This document shows positions 1-8,658 of a DNA stretch of 64,000 nucleotides, piece by piece (the stretch's first letter is position 1; every line of letters begins with the position of its first letter). The DNA is taken from positions 44,169 to 108,168 of the forward strand of contig CAYUBQ010000005.1 of the NCBI GenBank assembly GCA_964443135.1. The letters are read 5' to 3'. The notes under the pieces are model-generated. The model was not told where the DNA came from and searched no databases. It worked only from the letters and a program-made list of their open reading frames with translations. Position numbers and translations under genes: made by a program. The DNA comes from JAIPEI01 sp964443135 (GTDB taxonomy: Bacteria; Desulfobacterota; DSM-4660; Desulfatiglandales; HGW-15).

Positions 1-129
1 CTCGACGCACGCGCGACACTCCGGGCAGTCCCGGAGATGCGCCCGGATCTCTTCGCAGGTCGCCTCGTCGAGCTCTCCGTCCAGGAACTCCGAGATGTGT
101 TCCACGTGCTTCATGCAGTCTTCATGCAT
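1..129 (-). CDS. Zinc-finger anti-sigma factor (partial, C-terminus off the left edge)
   Basis: The visible N-terminal 43 codons carry the zf-HC2 pattern of anti-sigma factors: a His near the start (KHVEHISEFLDG), then a Cys ... CPECRAC segment. Such domains sequester the cognate ECF sigma factor at the membrane or in the cytoplasm and release it on a signal. The ATG at 129 overlaps the stop of the upstream sigma gene by 8 nt, so the two are almost certainly translationally coupled. The C-terminal half, which would show whether there is a transmembrane segment, lies outside the window. The pairing with the sigma gene makes the call fairly safe; the signal sensed is unknown. Confidence 0.8.
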   Translation of the reverse strand, partial: MHEDCMKHVEHISEFLDGELDEATCEEIRAHLRDCPECRACVE

Positions 130-733
130 GGGGAACGTCCTTTCGATAGCGTTCCGTGATCTTTTCCCTCAGGTAGAGACGGGCTCGATGGAGCCTCGTC
201 TTGACCGCCTGGGGGGTGATGTCCATGATGTCGGCCGTCTCCTCCGTGCTGAATCCCTCCATGTCCCTGAGGTTGAACACCATCCGGTAGATGGGCGGAA
301 GGGAGTGCACCGCCTCCTCGATCACCTCTTTCAGCTCGCTTCGGAGGAGGTTCTGCGAGGGGTCCTCGCTCCAGTCCGGGATGTCGTATCTCCCGGCTGC
401 GCCCTCCCCCGGTACCAGGTTCTCGAGGCTGAGCTCGTAATCGGGCTCGCACTTCTTCTTCCTTCGCTTTCGAAAGCAGGCGTTTGCCGCGATCTTGTAG
501 AGCCAGTTCTTGAGCCGGGTCTCCTCCCGAAAGTCCTCGAGGTAACGGAAGGCGCTCAGGAGGGTGTCCTGGATGATGTCCTCGGCGTCCTCCCGCTGGC
601 CGCACATACGGAGACCGAAGTTGTAGAGCCCTTCTTCGTAGAGGTTCACGATCTCTTCCATGGCATCGGGGGAACCCTGCTTGAATCTCTCTACGAGCCG
701 GTGTTCCTCGTCGGTGGTCGCACGCTGGTTCAT
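122..733 (-). CDS. ECF-type RNA polymerase sigma factor (sigma-70 family)
   Basis: 203 aa, the usual size for an extracytoplasmic-function sigma factor. Region 2 is recognisable at about residues 14-95 (ERFKQGSPDAMEEI, then CGQREDAEDIIQDT, the core-binding and -10 recognising part). Region 4 lies at about 140-195 (LPPIYRMVFNLRDMEG, then EETADIMDITPQAVKTRLHR, a helix-turn-helix for -35 recognition). Sigma regions 1 and 3 are absent, as expected. The stop overlaps the ATG of a zinc-finger anti-sigma gene. A copy of the dispersed 103-bp repeat lies 40 bp upstream of the start. No strong Shine-Dalgarno precedes the ATG. The regulon cannot be told from this window. Confidence 0.9.
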   Translation of the reverse strand: MNQRATTDEEHRLVERFKQGSPDAMEEIVNLYEEGLYNFGLRMCGQREDAEDIIQDTLLSAFRYLEDFREETRLKNWLYKIAANACFRKRRKKKCEPDYELSLENLVPGEGAAGRYDIPDWSEDPSQNLLRSELKEVIEEAVHSLPPIYRMVFNLRDMEGFSTEETADIMDITPQAVKTRLHRARLYLREKITERYRKDVPHA

Positions 734-772
734 CTCTATAGATCCGGTTCTCGTCGTTCAGGTTACAAGAAT

Positions 773-875
773 TGACGGGTTCGCAAAAAACCGCTCACCC
801 GCCGCTGGGAACGGTTTCATCCATTGAAAATCCTGCGGCAGATCTCAAGGCCTCGGACCTCATGCGGCGTCGTCA
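773..875 (-). repeat. Dispersed 103-bp inverted-terminus repeat, copy A
   Basis: Read on the minus strand this copy begins TGACGACGCCGCA and ends TTTTTTGCGAACCCGTCA. In the middle it has TTGAGATCTGCC and GGCGGGTGAGCGG, blocks shared with the copies at 18221, 26265, 34832, 46511 and 49809. Its ends are imperfect inverted repeats. It sits directly upstream of the ECF sigma gene with the TTTTTTGCGAACCCGTCA end facing that gene. The remaining bases of this intergenic region (734-772 and 876-1129) show nothing recognisable. Confidence 0.85.
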
Positions 876-1129
876 GGAACTCACCGGTTTCGGCCGGAAA
901 CGGTCTGTGCCCGGTTCCCGGCGGCGCGATCGTGCTCACACGCCCGCTCGACCGCATCGCGGGAACGGGATCCTGTCTACCACACATGGGTGCTCGATGC
1001 AACGAGCCCGGCCGTTGTTTCCCGGCGGCGTCGAGGCCGTCGCCCGGGCATCCGCCCGCGAACAAAGGGCCCGCAATGGGAAGGATCGGCTTGACTGGTG
1101 GCCACGACTCCCTCGAGGTTTCCGCCGCC

Positions 1130-3007
1130 TCAGCCGCCGTGCACGTCCGTCTTCTTGGGCTCGAAGGGGATGGAGAACTCGTAGACCCCCGAGTCCATGA
1201 CCGCCTTGACGGGATAGGGAGATCTCTCCAGGACCTCGAGCATGGACTTGTTCGAGGCCAGCACGTCGGCGGTGAACCCGGGGATCCCCCGCTCCCTCGC
1301 GATTTGGATGAGGTAGAGGAAGAGGAAGGTGGCGATGCCCTTGCCCCTGTAGGCCTCGTCCACCACGAAGGCGATGTCGGCGAACGGGGTGTCGCCGGGC
1401 AGCACGTAACGCCCCTCGGCCACGATCCGACCCTCGCCCGGCTCCCCCACCAGGCCCACGATGGACATGGCGTTCCGGTAGTCCACGTTCACATACTCCT
1501 GCATCTTCTTGTGAGGCATGGTCTTCACCGGGGAGAAGTAGCGGTAGTAGACGGACTCGTCCGAGAACCGGTAGAAGAGACGCCGCATTTCGTCCACGTC
1601 CGACGGCCGGATGGGGCGGAACCGCACCTCCAGGCCGTCCTTGAAGGTCTCGGTGCGGGAGAGCTCCTCGGGATAGTGGCGGCTCTGCTCCGCGTGATAC
1701 ACCTGGTCCGGAAAGAGGATGTTCTCTTCCTTGGCCAGCCGGACCAGCTCGGTCCGGTCGTTGGGGTGGGCGATGTCGATCAGGGCCAGGGCGCGCTCCC
1801 GGATGGTTCGGCCGGTCAGGGAGGCGATTCCGTACTCGGTCACCACCAGGTCCAGGGATTCCCGGGCGGAGAACTGGTTGGGGTAGTCCCTGACGGACAG
1901 CAGGATGTTGGTCTCGCCCCGGGAGTTCCTGCTGGGAAGGCCGAGAATGGTCCGGCCGCCGGGGGAGAGAGCCGCGCCCTTGAAGAGCTCCTGGGCCTCA
2001 CCGGGACCGGTTCCCACGTTTCCCTTGCCGTGGGGGAGGGCCACTCCCCCGGTGAGGTCGATCTTGTGCGCGGGGAGGACCACCATGAAGCGTTCGTTCT
2101 TCCCCATGCGCACGGGATCGCCCACCACGTCGATGCCCTGGAACTCCAGCAGGGGGTTCCCGTCCAGCCAACGCATGAGCTCCTCGGTGCCGAGGGCGTA
2201 AGAGGCCACGGATTTGCCCTTGAAGTTGTGCTTTTTCCGGTTCGTGACCGCGCCGCTTCGCACGAGCTCCATGAGGGGGTCGGTGAAGAAGGGGGAGTGG
2301 ATGCCCAGATCCCGCTTCCGGGAAAGGTGCCGGGCCAGGGCGTCGAAGACGGGCCCCACGGAGAAGGCGATGCAGCTCCCGTCCTGGATGAGGGAGGACA
2401 CGTTGCGCCCGATCTTGTCGTAAACCTCGTTCACGGACCAGCGGTCGAAGGTGATGGGAGGCTCCGAGCTCTCGACCAGGAGGTCGAACTCGCTCTCTCT
2501 CACAAAGGTGTCCCCCATGGTGCGGGGGATCGTGGGGTTGATCTCCCCCACCACGAACGAGGCCTGACTCATGGCCTGGCGGGCCACGTCCACGGCCGGT
2601 CCCAGGCTTGCGTACCCGGACTCGTCGAACGGGGTGATCTGGACAAAGGCCGCGTCGATGTGGATGGTCCCCGACTCGATGAGCAGGGGGACGCGGGAAA
2701 AGGGACAGGGGATGAGATCCACATGGCCCTTGCGAATGGCCTCGCTGGCGATCCACCCGGAAAAGAAGGTCTTCAGCCTGAACTTCTCCGTGGTTTGGCG
2801 GTCGATGGAGACGGTCTCACCCAGGCTCACGAGCTGGATGAGCTCGAGGTCCCTCAGGTTGGGGGAGCTGGAAATGGTGAAGGCCTTGATCAGGCTCCTC
2901 GGCTCGGCCACGCCGGTCCCCAGAAAGATGCTCATGCCCGGGCGGATTCCGGACAGGGCGTGGTTGTGGGTCGTCACCTTGGCCTTCCATGCGGGATCCG
3001 AGGGCAT
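1130..3007 (-). CDS. Acetyl-CoA hydrolase/transferase family protein fused to a C-terminal GNAT acetyltransferase domain
   Basis: 625 aa. Residues 1 to about 440 are a class I (4-hydroxybutyrate/acetate type) CoA-transferase fold, with the conserved stretches GPAVDVARQAM, AVTNRKK, GVALPHGKGN and SLVVTEYG-like DLVVTEYGIASLTG. About residues 455-625 form a GNAT domain, with FRPIRPSDVDEM at its start and the acetyl-CoA binding loop VVDEAYRGKGIATFL. The position that in characterised relatives reads HTE(M/V), supplying the catalytic Glu, here reads HSPFF, so the transferase half may not work by the usual mechanism. A clear AAAAGGAG precedes the ATG. The gene stands alone, followed upstream by a PurN-like gene. 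Function is by family only: CoA transfer or hydrolysis coupled to, or regulated by, acylation. Confidence 0.8.
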   Translation of the reverse strand: MPSDPAWKAKVTTHNHALSGIRPGMSIFLGTGVAEPRSLIKAFTISSSPNLRDLELIQLVSLGETVSIDRQTTEKFRLKTFFSGWIASEAIRKGHVDLIPCPFSRVPLLIESGTIHIDAAFVQITPFDESGYASLGPAVDVARQAMSQASFVVGEINPTIPRTMGDTFVRESEFDLLVESSEPPITFDRWSVNEVYDKIGRNVSSLIQDGSCIAFSVGPVFDALARHLSRKRDLGIHSPFFTDPLMELVRSGAVTNRKKHNFKGKSVASYALGTEELMRWLDGNPLLEFQGIDVVGDPVRMGKNERFMVVLPAHKIDLTGGVALPHGKGNVGTGPGEAQELFKGAALSPGGRTILGLPSRNSRGETNILLSVRDYPNQFSARESLDLVVTEYGIASLTGRTIRERALALIDIAHPNDRTELVRLAKEENILFPDQVYHAEQSRHYPEELSRTETFKDGLEVRFRPIRPSDVDEMRRLFYRFSDESVYYRYFSPVKTMPHKKMQEYVNVDYRNAMSIVGLVGEPGEGRIVAEGRYVLPGDTPFADIAFVVDEAYRGKGIATFLFLYLIQIARERGIPGFTADVLASNKSMLEVLERSPYPVKAVMDSGVYEFSIPFEPKKTDVHGG

Positions 3008-3044
3008 GTTGGGCTCCTTTTGAAGGAATCGGGAATCGAACCGC

Positions 3045-3845
3045 TCAGGCCGGGCGGTGGCCGTCCGGGACGGGAACGCCGTCCACGTAAACGCGGTTCT
3101 CCTCGTCCAGGGCGAACCGCCCCCGGGCGATCATCTCCACGGTGAGGGGAAAGATCTTCCAGTCGCCGGCCTCCTTGAGCCGCTCCTGGTGCTCGTCCGC
3201 CACCTCCGCAAGCCGCGCCGGATCGGCCTCGAGGGCTTCGAGGTCGTCGGGCAGACGGACCGGGACGGGATCGGAGACCACGAGCAGCGGGCCGGTGTCC
3301 ACCCCCTGGTCGGTCCAGAGGGTCGACGAGCGCAGCTCGCTTTCCCCGGCGGCGATGGCATCGCGTACGGCGTGATCGCCGACGTATCTGCGGGTCCCGG
3401 CCGGAGTCCTGATGGAGAGATCCGCGGGGTGGACGTTGACGCACCCCTGGAGGGTGGTGTAACTCATGTATCCGCCCAGAGCGATGACGTCGATCTCGAA
3501 GGCCTCGGTCAGGAGGGCGGGAACCCGGTCGAAGGCCTTGCGGGCCGCCACCCCGTCCGCGGTGGTCGCCGTCCGCCGGAGGCCCCGGAGTCGGTGAAAG
3601 GCCCGGATGTCGTAGCTGGCGTAGGGAAGGCCGTGCTCATGGGCGATGGCCTCTCCCCGGGAGGCTCCGTCCGAACGGTCCGAGAAGATGAAGACCACAT
3701 CGAAAGGGGATGCCCCCTCCTCTTCCCGGAGGGCCTGTTCCAGCTCGAGAAGCCTGACGATGTTGGTGCCGGATCCGGACATGAAGGCGGCCACGCGCAT
3801 GGGACGGCCGGCCTTCTCCGGATCGAAAAGGGGAACGGGATCCAT
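3045..3845 (-). CDS. Formyltransferase-fold protein related to phosphoribosylglycinamide formyltransferase (PurN-like)
   Basis: 266 aa from an ATG preceded by GGGAGGAG at a 6-nt distance; an upstream in-frame ATG at 3887 lacks such a site. The N-terminus RVAAFMSGSGTNIVRLL is the nucleotide-binding start of formyl-transferase (PurN) folds, and ALGGYMSYTTLQGCVNVHPADLS resembles the PurN NVHPSLLP catalytic loop, including the Asn-x-His-Pro of the formyl transfer site. It is longer than classical PurN (about 210 aa) and divergent around the folate loop. True PurN activity is therefore uncertain; a related formyl-transfer or deformylase role is possible. It lies just upstream of the CoA-transferase/GNAT gene on the same strand (37-nt gap) and could be cotranscribed. 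Confidence 0.65.
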   Translation of the reverse strand: MDPVPLFDPEKAGRPMRVAAFMSGSGTNIVRLLELEQALREEEGASPFDVVFIFSDRSDGASRGEAIAHEHGLPYASYDIRAFHRLRGLRRTATTADGVAARKAFDRVPALLTEAFEIDVIALGGYMSYTTLQGCVNVHPADLSIRTPAGTRRYVGDHAVRDAIAAGESELRSSTLWTDQGVDTGPLLVVSDPVPVRLPDDLEALEADPARLAEVADEHQERLKEAGDWKIFPLTVEMIARGRFALDEENRVYVDGVPVPDGHRPA

Positions 3846-4080
3846 GATGCACTCCTCCCGGTTCGTCGGCCGCGAGGCCCGGGGCAAGGGTGAGACGGCT
3901 GGTTACCGTGATCGACGGTCATGCCGGCGGGCCACTGGGCCCTCGAAGCGAAGCAGCGATGACCCAAAGATACCCCAAAACCCGAAAAAGTTCAAAGCCG
4001 CTGCAATCACCCGCCCTCCTTGACAAAGCCCCGGCCCCTTTCTATACAGGATGATAGAGCACTCAGAGGAAAGGAGGCCC

Positions 4081-5340
4081 ATGAAGCTGGAGCCGCGGTG
4101 TCGAGACAAGGTGATCCGCCTCGTGGAAAAGGGGGTGGAGATCCCGAACCCCCTGTCCATCGACCTGGGAGACGAGGTGGACCCGAAGCGCATCTCGGGC
4201 GACGGGGTCCGGATCGAGGCCGGCTGCCGCATCTTCGGCGCGGAGACGGCGATCGCGCCGGGCGTCCGGCTCGGGGCCGAGGGTCCGGTCACCCTGGACA
4301 ACTGCCAGCTCGGTCCGGGCGTGCAGATCAAGGGCGGGTATGCCGGGGAGGCGACCTTTCTCGAAGGCGCCTCCATGGGGCTAGGCGCCCACGTTCGCCA
4401 AGGCTGCCTGCTGGAGGAGCAGGCGAGCGGAGCCCACTGCGTGGGGCTCAAGCAGACCATCCTGTTCCCCTTCGTCACCCTGGGCAGCCTCGTCAACTTC
4501 TGCGACTGCCTCATGGCCGGCGGCACGAGCCGAAGCGACCACAGCGAGGTGGGAAGCTCCTACATCCACTTCAACTTCACGCCCGACGGCGAAAAGACCA
4601 CCCCCTCCCTCATCGGGGACGTGCCCAGGGGGGTGATGCTCAACCAGCGTCCGATCTTCCTGGGTGGACAGGGGGGCATGGTCGGGCCCCTGCGCGTCGA
4701 GTACGGCAACGTGATCGCGGCGGGGACCATCCTGAGGCGGGACGTCCTGGAGCAGAACAAGCTCGTGGTGGGGGCGCCCCCCCGGGGAGGCGTCATCAAC
4801 TTCGTTCCCGGAAGGTACACCGGGATCGGGCGGATCCTGGAGAAGAACATCTTGTACCTGGCCAACCTGGCCGCGCTGGAGCAGTGGTACGAGCACGTAC
4901 GCCGGCCCTTTTTCAGGAGCCAGGGGTTCGGCGACCTCGTCTACGGCGGGGCCCGGAAGCGGCTGAGGACGGCCACCGCCGAGCGCGTGAAGCGGCTGCG
5001 CGCCATGATCGGCCATATGGGAGAGGACAGCGGGAAGGGCGGCGGCCGTGAATCCCGAGCCGCCCGCGGCAGGCGGGAGCTGGCGGACCGGTTCGACGAG
5101 ATCGCGGGGCTGTTCGAGGACGCCCTGTCCCCTGCGGGACCGGAAAGGGAGCGGGACGGGTTTCTCTCGCTCCTGTCCGGCGCACAGGGGGGGGCGTCCT
5201 GCGTGGAGGCCGTCCAGTCGCTTCCCCGGAAGACGTCCGAGTCGGGGACGAGATGGCTCCAGGCAATCGTCGAAGAGCTGTGCGCGCAGGCCGCGTCCCT
5301 GGTGCCCGGCCTCGCCCTGTTCTCCCGCTCGCGCACCTGA
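4081..5340 (+). CDS. Left-handed beta-helix (hexapeptide repeat) protein, sugar-nucleotide acyl/nucleotidyltransferase-like, beside glmM
   Basis: 419 aa from the ATG that follows GGAAAGGAGG; an ATG 30 nt upstream is less well placed. Residues about 25-250 are imperfect hexapeptide turns (for example GDGVRIEAGCRIFG, EGASMGLGAHVRQG, GNVIAAGTILRRDV) characteristic of the left-handed parallel beta-helix of GlmU/LpxA-type transferases. There is no N-terminal pyrophosphorylase Rossmann domain, so it is not a full GlmU. The C-terminal 150 residues are helical and unrecognised. It ends 17 nt before glmM, so a role in UDP-GlcNAc synthesis or a related sugar modification is plausible from context. Confidence 0.6.
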   Translation: MKLEPRCRDKVIRLVEKGVEIPNPLSIDLGDEVDPKRISGDGVRIEAGCRIFGAETAIAPGVRLGAEGPVTLDNCQLGPGVQIKGGYAGEATFLEGASMGLGAHVRQGCLLEEQASGAHCVGLKQTILFPFVTLGSLVNFCDCLMAGGTSRSDHSEVGSSYIHFNFTPDGEKTTPSLIGDVPRGVMLNQRPIFLGGQGGMVGPLRVEYGNVIAAGTILRRDVLEQNKLVVGAPPRGGVINFVPGRYTGIGRILEKNILYLANLAALEQWYEHVRRPFFRSQGFGDLVYGGARKRLRTATAERVKRLRAMIGHMGEDSGKGGGRESRAARGRRELADRFDEIAGLFEDALSPAGPERERDGFLSLLSGAQGGASCVEAVQSLPRKTSESGTRWLQAIVEELCAQAASLVPGLALFSRSRT

Positions 5341-5357
5341 TTCCCCCCGGAGGCGAC

Positions 5358-6710
5358 GTGGGACGACTGTTCGGAACAGACGGAATTCGCGGAGAGGCCA
5401 ATCGGCCCCCCATGGACGGGTCCACCGGCTTCGCCCTGGGTCGTGCGCTGGTGGAGGTCCGTGGCCGGAGGGACGGCCGGATCCGGGTGGTCATCGGGAA
5501 GGACACCCGGCTCTCCGGAGACATGCTGGAGAGCGCCGTGGCCTCGGGCGTGGCGTCGGCCGGGGGAGACGTCCTCCAGACCGGTGTGCTGCCCACCCCC
5601 GGAGTGGCGTTTCTCACCCGGGATACGGAGGCGGAGGCCGGCGTCATGATCTCCGCGTCTCACAACCCGTTTCAGGACAACGGCTTCAAGGTGTTCTCCT
5701 CCCGCGGCATGAAGCTCTCGGTCGGGGACGAGGAGGCCCTGGAGGCCGCCATCCTGAACGACTCGAGGCGGGACTCGGGGGGCGGGCCGGGGGACCTCGG
5801 CCGGATCCTCCCCCTGGACGGCGCGCGGGAGCGGTACCGGTCCTTCCTTGCGGGGACTTTTCCTTCCAGGCTGACACTGGAAGGCGTTCGCATCGTCCTG
5901 GACACGGCCAACGGGGCCGCCTCCGAGACGGCCCCCCGGGTCTTCCGGGAGCTCGGTGCCGACGTGGAAGTGATCCACGACCGCCCGGACGGAAAGAACA
6001 TCAACGCCCGATGCGGGTCCGAGCACACGGAGGATCTGGAGCGGCGGGTGCGGGAGACCCGCGCCCACGCGGGCCTGGCCTTTGACGGGGACGGGGACCG
6101 CCTCGTCGCGGTCGACGAGACCGGCCGGCGGCTCACCGGCGACCAGGTGCTCATGATCCTGGCGCGCGACCGCCGGGAGCGGGGAGCGTTGGCGGGTGGA
6201 CTGCTCGTCACCACGGTCATGAGCAACCTGGGCCTGGTGGAGGCCTGCCGCTCCCTGGGGATCCGCCACCACCACGCATCCCGGGTGGGGGACCGGTTCG
6301 TCCTGGAGGAGATGCAGCGCCTGGGTGCGGCGCTCGGGGGTGAGGACTCCGGGCACATGATCTTCCTGGACCACCACACCACGGGCGACGGCATCCTGAG
6401 CGGGCTTCAGCTCCTGGCCTGCATGGTCCGGGGAAAGGCGCCGCTCTCCGAGCTGTCGTCCGTCATGACGGTGTTCCCTCAGACGCTCGTGAACGTGGAG
6501 GTGTCCCGCAAGCCGGACCTGTCCGGGGTGCCCGAGGTGGCGGAGGTCATCCGGGGGGTGGAGGGCGAGCTGGGGGGGCGGGGCCGGGTCCTGGTCCGAT
6601 ACTCGGGAACCCAGAACGTCTGTCGGGTCATGGTGGAGGGCCCTTCCCCGGAGGTCACCCGGGAGGCCTGCGACCGGATCGCCCGCGCCGTGGAGAGCGC
6701 CGTGGGGTGA
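5358..6710 (+). CDS. glmM: Phosphoglucosamine mutase
   Basis: 450 aa, the normal GlmM length, from a GTG start preceded by GGAGG five bases upstream; the protein begins GRLFGTDGIRG as in the family. The phosphoserine loop MISASHNPFQDNG (Ser about 101), the metal loop FDGDGDR, the sugar loop GGEDSGHM and the phosphate-binding RYSGTQN are all present. GlmM converts glucosamine-6-phosphate to glucosamine-1-phosphate for UDP-GlcNAc, hence peptidoglycan and LPS. It follows the beta-helix gene with a short gap and is followed by a GC-rich hairpin. Confidence 0.95.
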   Translation: MGRLFGTDGIRGEANRPPMDGSTGFALGRALVEVRGRRDGRIRVVIGKDTRLSGDMLESAVASGVASAGGDVLQTGVLPTPGVAFLTRDTEAEAGVMISASHNPFQDNGFKVFSSRGMKLSVGDEEALEAAILNDSRRDSGGGPGDLGRILPLDGARERYRSFLAGTFPSRLTLEGVRIVLDTANGAASETAPRVFRELGADVEVIHDRPDGKNINARCGSEHTEDLERRVRETRAHAGLAFDGDGDRLVAVDETGRRLTGDQVLMILARDRRERGALAGGLLVTTVMSNLGLVEACRSLGIRHHHASRVGDRFVLEEMQRLGAALGGEDSGHMIFLDHHTTGDGILSGLQLLACMVRGKAPLSELSSVMTVFPQTLVNVEVSRKPDLSGVPEVAEVIRGVEGELGGRGRVLVRYSGTQNVCRVMVEGPSPEVTREACDRIARAVESAVG

Positions 6711-6715
6711 GCCCG

Positions 6716-6755
6716 AAAGGGGCCCGCCGGCCACGGGGATCCGCCCCCTTTTGCC
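6716..6755 (+). terminator. Possible intrinsic terminator after glmM
   Basis: AAAGGGGC ... GCCCCCTTTT flank a GC-rich interior, so the transcript can fold with a short U-tract following. Stem pairing is imperfect and the U-tract is only four bases, so confidence is modest. It sits between the glmM stop and the next promoter. Confidence 0.45.
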
Positions 6756-6784
6756 TTGACCCTCCCCGTGTCTTTCCCTATAGT
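6756..6784 (+). promoter_or_regulatory. Sigma-70-type promoter for the thiolase/DUF35 operon
   Basis: TTGACC at 6756-6761, a 17-bp spacer and TATAGT at 6779-6784: five of six consensus bases in each box with ideal spacing. The thiolase ATG lies about 175 nt downstream of the predicted start site, giving a rather long leader with no recognised riboswitch. Confidence 0.7.
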
Positions 6785-6965
6785 GACGTCTCGATTCAAT
6801 CAAGCAGCGGGAAAGGGCCCCACACCGCCTCTCCCTGATCGGGGAAGGCGGGGACGTTCCCTCGAGCGGAACGGGGGCCGATCAATACGGGCAGTCATTG
6901 CCGGTGGTGTGACGTGAGACACACAGGATCTCTCTCCGCGCCGCCGCGAAACGGGAGGTTTTCTT

Positions 6966-8132
6966 ATGGGAAAAGTAGGAATCATCGGAGTGGGACAAAG
7001 CGCCTTCGTTCGAGGGTACCCCGGCTCCGTCCGGGAGCTGGCCTTCGAGGGCTTCAAGGACGCCATGAAGGACGCAGGGGCCAAGGCCGAGGACATCGGC
7101 GCATCCGTGGTCTGCTCGGCGCCCGAGTATGACAAGCAGCGGTCCCCCGCGGGCGTGTTCGCCGAGTACATGGGGCTCACGCCGCAGCCCACCTTCTACG
7201 TGGAAACGCTCTGCTCCTCGAGCAGCACGGGGTTGAAGCTCGCTTACAGCCTCATCGAGTCGGGGCTGCACGACTCGGTGGCGGTCATCGGCTTCCAGAA
7301 GATGAGCGAGATCAGCTCGGCCGAGAGCCAGGAGCGCATGGGCCGGGGCGCGGACATCCAGTGGGAGAGCCCCTTCGGGACCATGATGCCCGCCTACTAC
7401 GCCATGTATGCCCGGAACCACATGGCCACCTACGGGACCAAGCCCGAGGATCTGGCGCTGATCCGCGTGAAATCCTCCACCTACGGGCAGATCAACGAGA
7501 GGGCCGTGTATCGCAAACCCGTGACCGCGGAGATGTTCAACGATCCTGAGAGCCCCATGTCCGGACCGGTGGCGAGCCCGCTTCGCGTGGGCGACTGCTG
7601 TGCCAACGCGGACGGCAGCTCCTGCATCATCGTGGCCAACGAGGAGAAGGCCAGGGCCCTGAGCGACAAGCCGGTCTGGATCCTCGGCCTGGGCGCAGCT
7701 TCGACCGCCGTGAACCTGGCCGGAAGGGACCTGTTCAACGGCCTGACCGTGGGGATCGAGGCGGGCCGGCAGGCCTACGAGATGGCCGGGGTCACCCCGA
7801 AGGAGATCGACGTGGCCGAGGTGCACGACTGCTTCACCATCGCGGAGATGATGGCCTACGAGAACCTGGGCTTTGCCAAGCCCGGGGAGGGCAGGGACCT
7901 GATTCGCGGCAAAGAGACCTACAAGGAGGGCAGCATCCCGGTCAATGTGGACGGCGGGCTCCTCAGCAAGGGGCACCCCATCGGGGCCACGGGCGGTTCC
8001 CAGATCCGCACGATCGTGCTTCAGCTTCGAGGCGAGGCCGGCGAGATGCAGGTAAAGGACCCGGAGATCGGCCTGGTGCACAACATCGGCGGCGTGGGCC
8101 TGTACGGAAACGTGACCATTCTCGGGAGGTAA
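6966..8132 (+). CDS. Thiolase family protein (SCPx/archaeal-type acetyl-CoA C-acyltransferase)
   Basis: 388 aa. The nucleophilic Cys lies in ETLCSSSSTG (about residue 83), the His of the VHDCF motif is near residue 285, and GHPIGATGGSQ is the C-terminal His/CoA motif. The Cys context and the length fit the short thiolase group that works with a DUF35 OB-fold partner, and such a partner follows 3 nt downstream. Substrate cannot be read off; acetoacetyl-CoA or a branched/aromatic 3-oxoacyl-CoA are family possibilities. GGGAGG precedes the ATG. Confidence 0.88.
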   Translation: MGKVGIIGVGQSAFVRGYPGSVRELAFEGFKDAMKDAGAKAEDIGASVVCSAPEYDKQRSPAGVFAEYMGLTPQPTFYVETLCSSSSTGLKLAYSLIESGLHDSVAVIGFQKMSEISSAESQERMGRGADIQWESPFGTMMPAYYAMYARNHMATYGTKPEDLALIRVKSSTYGQINERAVYRKPVTAEMFNDPESPMSGPVASPLRVGDCCANADGSSCIIVANEEKARALSDKPVWILGLGAASTAVNLAGRDLFNGLTVGIEAGRQAYEMAGVTPKEIDVAEVHDCFTIAEMMAYENLGFAKPGEGRDLIRGKETYKEGSIPVNVDGGLLSKGHPIGATGGSQIRTIVLQLRGEAGEMQVKDPEIGLVHNIGGVGLYGNVTILGR

Positions 8133-8135
8133 CCC

Positions 8136-8573
8136 ATGGGCAAGAAAAAAGAGATCGACGTTCGATTCAGCAAGTTCGGAACGGTGCCCTTCACCGCCAC
8201 GTCCAAGATCAACGACTTCATCGATCACCTGGAGGACGGAAAGGTGATGGGGACCCGGTGCAGGGACTGCGGCTTGATGTTCTTTCCACCCCGGGCGGAC
8301 TGCTACAACTGCCTTGCCGGCAACATGGACTGGTTCCAGGTGAGCGGCAAGGGCAAGCTGGTCAGCTACAGCAAGCTCGAGTACGCGCCGCAGGGCTTCG
8401 GCGAGGACTTGCCTTACGCCATTGCGCTGCTCGACTACGGGGACTACAAGGTCTTCGGCCGCATCGCGGACAACGTCCCGGAGGACGAGATCGAGGTGGG
8501 CATGGAGCTCGAGACCGTGGCCAACGAGCTGCCCAACGGCCAGCTCAACTATGTCTTCCAGAAACCCGCCTGA
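8136..8573 (+). CDS. DUF35 OB-fold Zn-ribbon protein, thiolase partner
   Basis: 145 aa. A rubredoxin-like Zn ribbon (CRDCG ... CYNC, about residues 45-65) is followed by an OB-fold region with GKGKLVSYSKLEY. DUF35 proteins form complexes with thiolases and bridge or channel acyl-CoA intermediates. The gene begins 3 nt after the thiolase stop and shares its GGGAGG-type ribosome binding site spacing, which supports a two-protein enzyme. Confidence 0.88.
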   Translation: MGKKKEIDVRFSKFGTVPFTATSKINDFIDHLEDGKVMGTRCRDCGLMFFPPRADCYNCLAGNMDWFQVSGKGKLVSYSKLEYAPQGFGEDLPYAIALLDYGDYKVFGRIADNVPEDEIEVGMELETVANELPNGQLNYVFQKPA

Positions 8574-8580
8574 CGGCTCA

Positions 8581-8615
8581 GGCCGCCCTCCCGGTGAGCA
8601 GCCCGGAGGGCGGCC
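8581..8615 (+). terminator. Strong GC hairpin after the DUF35 gene
   Basis: GGCCGCCCTCC and GGAGGGCGGCC form a perfect 11-bp stem with a 13-nt loop immediately after the stop codon. No T-tract follows on either strand, so it is better regarded as an RNA-stabilising or Rho-assisted end than a classical intrinsic terminator. Confidence 0.5.
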
Positions 8616-8658
8616 CTCCTCCCTCCGTCCGAGGCGAGCGGCCTCATCCCGCCGGCCC

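Noticed and set aside
824..3145. Very long open frame on the plus strand opposite the CoA-transferase/GNAT gene
   Set aside because: It is the antisense shadow of a clear minus-strand gene in GC-rich DNA; the translation is low-complexity His/Gly/Val-rich with no domain.
4941..6803. 620-codon minus-strand frame across glmM
   Set aside because: Antisense to a confidently identified glmM, no family resemblance and no ribosome binding site.
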